Positions 58,227-64,000 of a stretch of 64,000 nt of DNA are shown one piece after another. A program made the position numbers and the translations under genes. The notes under the pieces are model-generated. The model saw nothing but the letters and a program-made list of their open reading frames with translations, had not been told where the DNA came from and searched no databases. Each line of letters starts with the position of its first letter. Within the stretch, counting starts at the first letter, position 1. The stretch is from Paenibacillus lacisoli (GTDB lineage Bacteria; Bacillota; Bacilli; Paenibacillales; Paenibacillaceae), in the NCBI RefSeq assembly GCF_030580655.1, contig NZ_JAUQTB010000002.1, forward strand, positions 434,001 to 498,000. The letters run 5' to 3'.

Positions 58227-59028
58227 CGACATCCCCAGACTTCTTCGCCTGGCTGAGCAGCTCCTTGACGTCGTCCAGCAGATGCTTTAACCCTTCCATG
58301 TCATGCTGCTCCCATAGTTCATTGAATCTCTGCTGGGCTTCAATGGCTTCCGAGACCAAATGGTAGAAATACAGCTGATGTGTCGCCGCCAACACCTTGG
58401 ACACGATATTAGACTCGTCTTCGAAGGTCTTTTGTGCCCGCAGAATTTCAACTCGAATAGCTGACATTTCATTATCCAGTACGAAAGCCGCTTCAGCTGT
58501 TTTCTTGAGGCGCTCCCTCATCTCATCCGGGAGACCCTCTTTATATTTATAACTTAGCGAATGCTCGATGGTTGCCCAGAAGTTCATCGCAAGTGTACGG
58601 ATTTGTATCTCGGCCAGCACCATTTTCTGACCCAGCGCGGTCTGCACTGGATACTCCACGATCATATGAAAACTACGGTAGCCGCTTTCCTTGTAATTTG
58701 TAATGTAATCCTTCTCCACCAGCACCTTCAGGTCATGGCGTCTGCGGATGTACTCGGCCACACGCCGAATATCGTCCACGAATTGGCACATAATACGAAT
58801 GCCTGCAATATCCTCAATTCCCGTCTCCAGCTGGTCCATCGGCACTTGAAGACGTTTAGCTTTATCCAGAATGCTGGATATTTTCTTCACACGTCCGGTT
58901 ACAAATTCGATCGGCGCGTATTCCTCGCGCTTCTTCAGTTCAGCTCTCATGGTCTTAAATTTGACCTTCAGTTCTTCTACCGCCTGTTCGTATGGAAGCA
59001 AAAATGTTCCCCAGTCTCTTCCGTCCAT
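58216..59028 (-). CDS. Small alarmone synthetase (RelQ/YjbM type)
   Basis: A 270-residue (p)ppGpp synthetase without hydrolase or regulatory domains. The RelA/SpoT core shows PIEFVTGRVKKISSILDKAKR, EDIAGIRIMCQFVDDI, ESGYRSFHMIVEYPV and AEIQIRTLAMNFWATIEHSLSYK, the ordinary catalytic pattern of SAS proteins. AGGAGG lies seven bases before the ATG at 59028; the frame is open upstream to 59055 but ahead of that site. It is the middle gene of pyrD - relQ-like - DUF309, which couples pyrimidine synthesis and alarmone production in one transcript. Confidence 0.93.
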   Translation of the reverse strand: MDGRDWGTFLLPYEQAVEELKVKFKTMRAELKKREEYAPIEFVTGRVKKISSILDKAKRLQVPMDQLETGIEDIAGIRIMCQFVDDIRRVAEYIRRRHDLKVLVEKDYITNYKESGYRSFHMIVEYPVQTALGQKMVLAEIQIRTLAMNFWATIEHSLSYKYKEGLPDEMRERLKKTAEAAFVLDNEMSAIRVEILRAQKTFEDESNIVSKVLAATHQLYFYHLVSEAIEAQQRFNELWEQHDMEGLKHLLDDVKELLSQAKKSGDVDES

Positions 59029-59057
59029 CTTCATGCCTCCTGTCTGTCTCCGCACGG

Positions 59058-60155
59058 TTACTTGTGGTCTTTGCCCACCGCCTGTGATATATGGTTGAAG
59101 CCATCCTGGCGCAGCAGCTGTCTGAGCCCGCGGTGCAGCTTCCGGTTCACTTCAGGTCCTTCATAGATTAATGCCGTATAAATTTCGACCAGGCTCGCAC
59201 CTGCCGTTATTTTCTCATATGCATCACGAGCACTGAATACGCCTCCGGAGCCGATAATCGGCAGCTTGCCGCCGGTCTGTCTGTAGATGCTCCGGATCAC
59301 TTCGGTAGAACGCCCACGGAGCGGTCTGCCGCTGAGTCCGCCGGTTTCACCGGCGCGGGCATGACTCAGATTCTCACGTGAAATGGTCGTATTGGTAGCG
59401 ATAATACCGGATATGCCGCTTGCTGCAATAACATCCACCATAAACTCCAGTTCAGCGTCGCTGACATCCGGAGCTATTTTTACCAATACATGTTTCTTAC
59501 TATTACCCTGTTTAGCCCCCTGCGCCCTCATTTCAGCCATCACCGCATTCAGCAGCGATTTTAATTCACTGCCATGCTGGAGATTACGAAGATCCGGTGT
59601 ATTGGGAGAGCTGATATTGACTACAAAAAAGTCTGCATGCGGATACAGCATACGGATGCATTTTTCATAATCGGTATAAGCTTCTTCATTCGGAGTAACC
59701 TTATTTTTACCAATGTTGATCGCAACCGGGATCTCCCGCCGACGCTGCAACGAGAGCCGAGCAGCCATATCTTTGGCCCCAAGATTGTTGAATCCCATAC
59801 GGTTAATCAGCGCTTCATCCGAAGGCAGTCTGAACAGCCGCGGCTGCTCATTCCCGGGCTGCGGCAGCGGAGTGACCGTACCTACTTCCATAAAACCGAA
59901 GCCGATGGCTGAAAAGCCCGGCACCGCTTCTGCATTTTTGTCGAGCCCTGCAGCCAGTCCGATAGGTGATTTGAAATGAAGACCAAACAGATCGACAGCC
60001 AGATCCGGGGTTTCAGCCACCCCATACATGCCGCGCAGCGCCATCGTTCCGCCCGGTACCGAGCCCGCCTGTTTCAAGCCGTCAATGACGACATGGTGTG
60101 CCTTCTCGGGATCCATTTTGAAAAAAATAGGTTTGGCAACCGTACGATACAGCAA
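59058..60155 (-). CDS. pyrD: Dihydroorotate dehydrogenase (quinone), class 2
   Basis: It oxidises dihydroorotate to orotate, passing electrons to quinone. 365 residues, with the N-terminal membrane-association helix region (YRTVAKPIFFKMDPEKAHHVVIDGL) found only in class 2 enzymes. Motifs: GLAAGLDKNAEAVPGFSAIGFGFMEVGTVTP, FFVVNISSPNTPDLR (FMN/catalytic Ser-type base), IIATNTTISR, and GSGGVFSARDAYEKI for phosphate binding. This differs from the usual Bacillales PyrD/PyrK class 1B enzyme in the pyr operon. The 29-bp gap to the RelQ-like gene indicates co-transcription. Confidence 0.95.
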   Translation of the reverse strand: MLYRTVAKPIFFKMDPEKAHHVVIDGLKQAGSVPGGTMALRGMYGVAETPDLAVDLFGLHFKSPIGLAAGLDKNAEAVPGFSAIGFGFMEVGTVTPLPQPGNEQPRLFRLPSDEALINRMGFNNLGAKDMAARLSLQRRREIPVAINIGKNKVTPNEEAYTDYEKCIRMLYPHADFFVVNISSPNTPDLRNLQHGSELKSLLNAVMAEMRAQGAKQGNSKKHVLVKIAPDVSDAELEFMVDVIAASGISGIIATNTTISRENLSHARAGETGGLSGRPLRGRSTEVIRSIYRQTGGKLPIIGSGGVFSARDAYEKITAGASLVEIYTALIYEGPEVNRKLHRGLRQLLRQDGFNHISQAVGKDHK

Positions 60156-60376
60156 CTCTCATCCACTCCGTTCCAGATCTCTTTTTTCCATATCCAGCGA
60201 AAATTTTACTATCCTATAGTTTAGCCTTTTCCGCTTCAAAAATAAAGTTAAATAGGTCACAATCAAAAGGGACGCTATCCACAAAAGGGACATGGTATTT
60301 CTGGGCTGAAGCGATTACAATATGGATGAAGAATTACATTGCCAAGCCATTCCTGATCAGAAAGAAGGGTTTATGA

Positions 60377-60514
60377 ATGTCAACCAAACGCAAACCGCCT
60401 ACACTGCAGCAGAAAAAAGAAGAAGTTAACCGCAAAGCGATCATCTGGACTGGGGTTACCGTTGTGCTCCTGATCCTGATTGTCATCGCCCTGATTATAC
60501 TGACGAACGGCTGA
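60377..60514 (+). CDS. Small single-span membrane protein
   Basis: A 45-residue protein: STKRKPPTLQQKKEEVNRKA (basic, helical) then a membrane helix, IIWTGVTVVLLILIVIALII, ending LTNG. Its ATG has AAGAAGGG seven bases upstream. TACAAT at 60317-60322 is a possible -10. Typical of conserved small Bacillales membrane proteins. Its stop (60512-60514) abuts the stop of the convergent L,D-transpeptidase gene (60515-60517) with no gap. Not recognised. Confidence 0.7.
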   Translation: MSTKRKPPTLQQKKEEVNRKAIIWTGVTVVLLILIVIALIILTNG

Positions 60515-61918
60515 TCAGCCGAGCCAGTGATAGGTTTTACGGGGATTGGTCTGATCTGACAGCGGCTTACTGACGAATCTTTTGTCGGGTACGACGATCT
60601 CATCAGGCAATCCTCCGGCCTGTATAAGCACGGGGGTGCCTGAAGGGACAAGCGCAAACAGCTCCTCTAAGTCCTCCCTCGCCATTCGTACACAGCCCTT
60701 CGAGCTGTCCTGTCCGATGCTGTCAGGCTCATCTGTTCCATGTATGGCATAATTGCTGTCAGATAGCTGCATACCGCGGCTGCCGAACTCCCCGTTCGAT
60801 TTCCCGTTGGGATTAACCACCTTGTCCGTAATGACGTATTTCCCTTCCGGCGTACGTTCTCCTCCCAGGCCGACTTCATAATTCCGCATGATCAGGCTGC
60901 CACTGACCAGCGCCAGCCGATGATTACTTTTATCTACGATGATCCGCATTGGTTGAATCAGCGGGGGCCTGCCGTCCAGAGTCGTCGGGAACAGGGCAGC
61001 CGCCTGCTTCGGAGCATCGTTGTCCCGTTCTTCCATACTGCCTGCAGCGGATGCAGCAGCATGATAAGACATGATTCGTTGGAAGAGATCTTCTCCAGCG
61101 GGAGGAATACCATACATTATATTATTAGGAAAGGGCTGAAGAAGTTCGGTCAGGCTGCCTGGCAGCCTGCCTTTCTTCTTGCGGAAAACCTCCATGGCGC
61201 TGCTCAGTGAAGCAATGCTTTCCTGCTCTGCTGCCCAACGGGCGGTCAGAGCCGTTAACCTGCCATTCTCTGGCGGCTGGCAATGGCAGTCTGCAGCATT
61301 TAACAGCTGCGCATTGACTTTGCCGGCTTCATCCTTATGCAGGGTAAAGGCAGGATGAGCCTCCTTGCTCCACAGCAGCCAAGGCTTACGGGGTGTAAGG
61401 CCAATCACAGCCACCTGCCCATCGGTATGCGGCTGATGCAGCATCAATTGGGCCAACGAAGCAGATGTGCTTGCGCCTCCGGACGGCATGGCAGTGAACA
61501 AGAACGCCGGGGCACCTGCAGCCGGTTTGCCTTCATCTTTGCGGTTGACTTTGCCGCCGGAATCCGACGAAGACGCTGCCGCCTCTTCGCTCAGCTTATC
61601 CCAATCGGATGGAGCATAAGCGGAAGGCAGACCAGCCAGCAGCAGAACAGCAAGCGCCAGCAGAGCCATTCGTTTGCGCTTGGCACGCTGATCCTTTTGT
61701 TTGGCCATCTGCATCAGCTTGGCTTCATATTCCATCCAGACATCTGCCGGCATACGCTTGCTCTCAAAAGCTTCAAACACTTCACCCGCCTGGTTAAAGC
61801 AGTAATTCGCTTTACCTTCCTGGCCGTTTTTCTGATACTCCTTGCCCAGCAGATACCAGCCCATTTTGTTATCAGGGTGCTGCCGGACATAAGCTTTGAG
61901 GTGAGTCGAATTTCGCAT
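60515..61918 (-). CDS. L,D-transpeptidase with N-terminal TPR-like and membrane segments
   Basis: A 467-residue membrane-bound L,D-transpeptidase making 3-3 crosslinks or anchoring proteins. Order: N-terminal helical tetratricopeptide-like stretch (HPDNKMGWYLLGKEYQKNGQ), transmembrane helix (MALLALAVLLLAGLPSAYA, ~residues 83-101), Ser/Gly-rich linker, a helical region, and a C-terminal YkuD domain with IIVDKSNHRLALVSG, NYAIHGTDEPDSIG and the active-site Cys409 in SSKGCVRM. Glu-Arg-Thr-Pro-Glu-Gly-Lys-Y preceding it is typical. GGAGG lies five bases before the ATG at 61918. The domain order (cytoplasmic N-terminus, extracellular catalytic domain) is inferred from the single span. Confidence 0.9.
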   Translation of the reverse strand: MRNSTHLKAYVRQHPDNKMGWYLLGKEYQKNGQEGKANYCFNQAGEVFEAFESKRMPADVWMEYEAKLMQMAKQKDQRAKRKRMALLALAVLLLAGLPSAYAPSDWDKLSEEAAASSSDSGGKVNRKDEGKPAAGAPAFLFTAMPSGGASTSASLAQLMLHQPHTDGQVAVIGLTPRKPWLLWSKEAHPAFTLHKDEAGKVNAQLLNAADCHCQPPENGRLTALTARWAAEQESIASLSSAMEVFRKKKGRLPGSLTELLQPFPNNIMYGIPPAGEDLFQRIMSYHAAASAAGSMEERDNDAPKQAAALFPTTLDGRPPLIQPMRIIVDKSNHRLALVSGSLIMRNYEVGLGGERTPEGKYVITDKVVNPNGKSNGEFGSRGMQLSDSNYAIHGTDEPDSIGQDSSKGCVRMAREDLEELFALVPSGTPVLIQAGGLPDEIVVPDKRFVSKPLSDQTNPRKTYHWLG

Positions 61919-61983
61919 CGAAACCTCCATATGTATATCTTTTACCTATCTTATCTTATATCGGCAGTTCGCTGTATGTATTA

Positions 61984-62025
61984 AAGAAGCACCTCCAACC
62001 ACCAAAGCGGTCAGAAGTGCTTCTT
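61984..62025 (-). terminator. Terminator after ferredoxin
   Basis: AAGAAGCAC (61984-61992) pairs with GTGCTTCTT (62017-62025), stem 9 bp with a partly pairing 24-base loop; on the minus strand it ends CTTCTTTAAT, a short T tract. Moderate strength. Confidence 0.6.
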
Positions 62026-62036
62026 CACTGCATGAA

Positions 62037-62288
<252 letters not shown>

Positions 62289-62409
62289 CTATGCAATAAA
62301 AAAAGAACTTCTTCTTATATATAAAACATATATCAGAATTTCACGTATAAAAACATATTAATACAACCTATCTCTAATTTCAAATTATTTTCGCCTGCTG
62401 TACGGTCCC

Positions 62410-63768
62410 TTACTCCGGCCGCTGCAGGTTATCCTTTTGCAGGGAAGTGCCCCGCAGACGATCGTTTCGCAGCAGGACGGAAGGATCATCCCCCAGCATC
62501 CCCGCCGTAACCACCGCATTCTCGCCAAACTTATCCCGCAGAAGATCCATCGTCCGTGTCAGATTCTCTTTCCGGGGCGCCTGCTCATATTCAAACAGGT
62601 CGAGCTGGACGGCGGCCTCCTCCTTGGGCGTAAGAGATTGGAGTGTTATGCCAAGCAGACGAACCGGCTTGTCCCAGCTCCAATGGCGTTCATACAGCGA
62701 GCACGCTTCCTGGTAGATCACCAGCATCTCTTCCGTGGGGGTGTTCAGCGTGACGGACCTGTTAAACGTCTTCATTTCCGGTGTGCGGATCGTAATCTGC
62801 ACGGTTGATGCGAGCATGTGCTGCCTGCGAAGACGACGGGATACCTGGTCACTGACATTCAGCAGCACCCGGTGTACATCCTCCCTGCTCGTAATGTCCT
62901 GCGGGAGGGTCGTCGTATGGCCAATTGACTTGTTCGCTTCGCGCTCCGACTGCACTGGAGAGGCGTCCAGACCGTTCGCCGCCTGCTTCAGCCATGCTCC
63001 GACCACACCGAAGCTGTCTATCAGGAGCCTCTCATCTGCCGCGGCCAGCTGACCAATGGTTTCGATATTCAGTTTGCGCAGCTTCTCAGCCGTTTTGCTG
63101 CCAACCCCGAACAGCTGATTACACGGTCTGTGCCACAGCACTGTCGGCATATCCCGGATACGCAGAATGGAAATCCCGTTCGGTTTCTTCATATCGGAGG
63201 CCATCTTGGCCAACAGCTTGTTGGGAGCAATTCCTATGGAACACGGAAGCCCCAGCTCCCGCAGCACCCGCTGCTGGATCTGTTCCGCGATCTCCATCGG
63301 GGTTCCGAACTGCTTGGAGCCGGTAATATCCAGGTAGCACTCATCGATGGAGGTGGCCTCAAGAAGAGGGGTGTAGGAATAGGCAATACTCATAAAAGCT
63401 TTGGAATAACGGCGGTATAAATGGAAATCCGGCTGAATCACAATCAGATCAGGACAGATTCGTCTTGCTTGTTGAACCACCATGCCGGTCTTGATTCCCA
63501 GCCTTCTGGCCTCATAAGAACAGGTTACAATGACACCTCGGCGCAGCTCGCTGCTCCCCGCAACTGCCGTCGGCCTGCCCTGGTATTGGTCCGGGTCTTC
63601 AGCCGCATGCACCGAGCAATAAAAAGCATTCATATCGACGTGAAGGATCACGCGGCCTTCCGTCGGATAATAAGAGCTGACATCTTTCACAGGGGTTACC
63701 TCGCTTGCATCATCCCCGCTGTATTTTGGCAGGAATGGATCTGATACTTTTATTTTACATGATTCCAT
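62410..63768 (-). CDS. dinB: DNA polymerase IV (Y-family, DinB-like)
   Basis: An error-prone translesion polymerase of about 452 residues. Palm motif VILHVDMNAFYCSVHAAEDP (metal Asp), STSIDECYLDIT (catalytic Asp-Glu), thumb HhH FGVGSKTAEKLRKLNIETIGQLA, and a little-finger domain with VQITIRTPEMKTF. No clear beta-clamp motif of QLxLF type at the very end, though LDLFEYEQ occurs ~60 residues earlier. Start is uncertain: ATG at 63768 sits directly after AGAGGGGG; a GTG at 63690 has GAGG eight bases upstream. The former adds ~26 poorly conserved residues. I see no LexA box in the short upstream region. Confidence 0.94.
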   Translation of the reverse strand: MESCKIKVSDPFLPKYSGDDASEVTPVKDVSSYYPTEGRVILHVDMNAFYCSVHAAEDPDQYQGRPTAVAGSSELRRGVIVTCSYEARRLGIKTGMVVQQARRICPDLIVIQPDFHLYRRYSKAFMSIAYSYTPLLEATSIDECYLDITGSKQFGTPMEIAEQIQQRVLRELGLPCSIGIAPNKLLAKMASDMKKPNGISILRIRDMPTVLWHRPCNQLFGVGSKTAEKLRKLNIETIGQLAAADERLLIDSFGVVGAWLKQAANGLDASPVQSEREANKSIGHTTTLPQDITSREDVHRVLLNVSDQVSRRLRRQHMLASTVQITIRTPEMKTFNRSVTLNTPTEEMLVIYQEACSLYERHWSWDKPVRLLGITLQSLTPKEEAAVQLDLFEYEQAPRKENLTRTMDLLRDKFGENAVVTAGMLGDDPSVLLRNDRLRGTSLQKDNLQRPE

Positions 63769-63832
63769 CCCCCTCTGGGTAGAACCGACAGGATCCTGTA
63801 TCGGAAATATACACAATCCCCGCATTAATAGG

Positions 63833-63860
63833 TTCCATAACACGTAAGAACTGCTATAAT
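63833..63860 (+). promoter_or_regulatory. Promoter of the citramalate synthase gene
   Basis: A consensus -10 TATAAT (63855-63860) with a weak -35 TTCCAT (63833-63838) at 16-bp spacing, ~60 bp before the ATG at 63921. Confidence 0.6.
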
Positions 63861-63920
63861 AACTAATTAAAAGTTGAATTTGAGATTGTAAGCAAACTTC
63901 ATACCTGAAGGGGGATCTTC

Positions 63921-64000
63921 ATGTCCAAGGCCATTTCCATCTTCGATACCACACTGCGTGATGGCACGCAGGGAGAAGGCATCAGCTTGTCCGCAGACGA
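63921..64000 (+). CDS. cimA: Citramalate synthase (partial, 5' end)
   Basis: Only 26 codons are in the window: SKAISIFDTTLRDGTQGEGISLSAD. The D-T-T-L-R-D-G-x-Q-x-x-G motif is the metal/active-site start of the isopropylmalate/homocitrate/citramalate synthase family, and the GTQGEGISLSA form fits citramalate synthase better than LeuA (which reads GEQSPG). GAAGGGGGA lies before the ATG. It would condense pyruvate and acetyl-CoA, a threonine-independent route to isoleucine. The rest lies outside. Confidence 0.85.
   Translation, partial: MSKAISIFDTTLRDGTQGEGISLSAD

Overview
The window looks like a chromosomal segment of a Paenibacillus or close relative (Bacillales). The evidence is moderately GC-rich Gram-positive DNA with strong AGGAGG ribosome sites and frequent GTG/TTG starts, together with a typical gene set: ywbE, yqhH/yqhG, yqzE, a CD3324-type protein, an SLH-domain protein, a large lipoprotein sugar-binding protein without nearby permeases, a class 2 pyrD, a CYP102-type P450 and a ydaO-type c-di-AMP riboswitch. 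No insertion sequence, prophage, CRISPR array or rRNA was seen; the only RNA gene is one tRNA-Leu(CAG).

Layout. 1-3.9 kb: the start of an ACT-domain malic enzyme, a GT4 glycosyltransferase, a small ywbE pair and a MarR regulator. 4.1-7.6 kb: a MarR-facing efflux operon (HlyD adaptor, DHA2 pump, WrbA-like flavoprotein, small anchored protein) behind two AT-rich inverted repeats. 7.7-10.9 kb: a self-sufficient fatty-acid P450 closely matching P450 BM3. 11-17 kb: a beta-mannosidase, a LacI regulator and an orphan sugar-binding lipoprotein that share GTTAGG-type repeats. 17-24.5 kb: an MFS transporter, an SLH protein, a hybrid histidine kinase, and an ApbE/ferric-reductase-like operon. 24.5-28.9 kb: a LacI - Gfo/Idh/MocA - ThuA - Gfo/Idh/MocA cluster, probably for unusual sugars, with a perfect 22-bp operator. 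28.9-31.1 kb: a translationally coupled SPFH/Band-7 protein and a diverged NAD-kinase-like protein behind a promoter bracketed by two matching operators. This pair is the best candidate for an undescribed system. 31-36.6 kb: GNAT, aminoglycoside-nucleotidyltransferase-like, CD3324-like, LysR/SDR and a second DHA2 pump.

36.6-44.5 kb: a secreted NlpC/P60 hydrolase behind a WalR-like box, a sigma-A promoter and a c-di-AMP riboswitch whose 3' end carries the ribosome site; then a Nif3-like protein, a SNF2 helicase with YqhG, a secreted amidase and a convergent, overlapping YibQ-type deacetylase. 44.6-57 kb: tRNA-Leu, small hypotheticals, xpt, DedA, a YkvI-type permease, a second GT4 enzyme, two paralogous RsmF-type rRNA methyltransferases, a HAD phosphatase and an RsuA-type pseudouridine synthase. 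56.5-64 kb: a thioredoxin/PCYCGC lipoprotein pair, pyrD - relQ-like - DUF309, a 45-residue membrane peptide, an L,D-transpeptidase, ferredoxin, DNA polymerase IV and the start of a citramalate synthase.

Envelope maintenance recurs across the window (NlpC/P60, amidase, deacetylase, L,D-transpeptidase, SLH, two glycosyltransferases), as do carbohydrate use under LacI control and drug efflux. Functions rest on recognition of motifs and family resemblance by eye; no database search was run.
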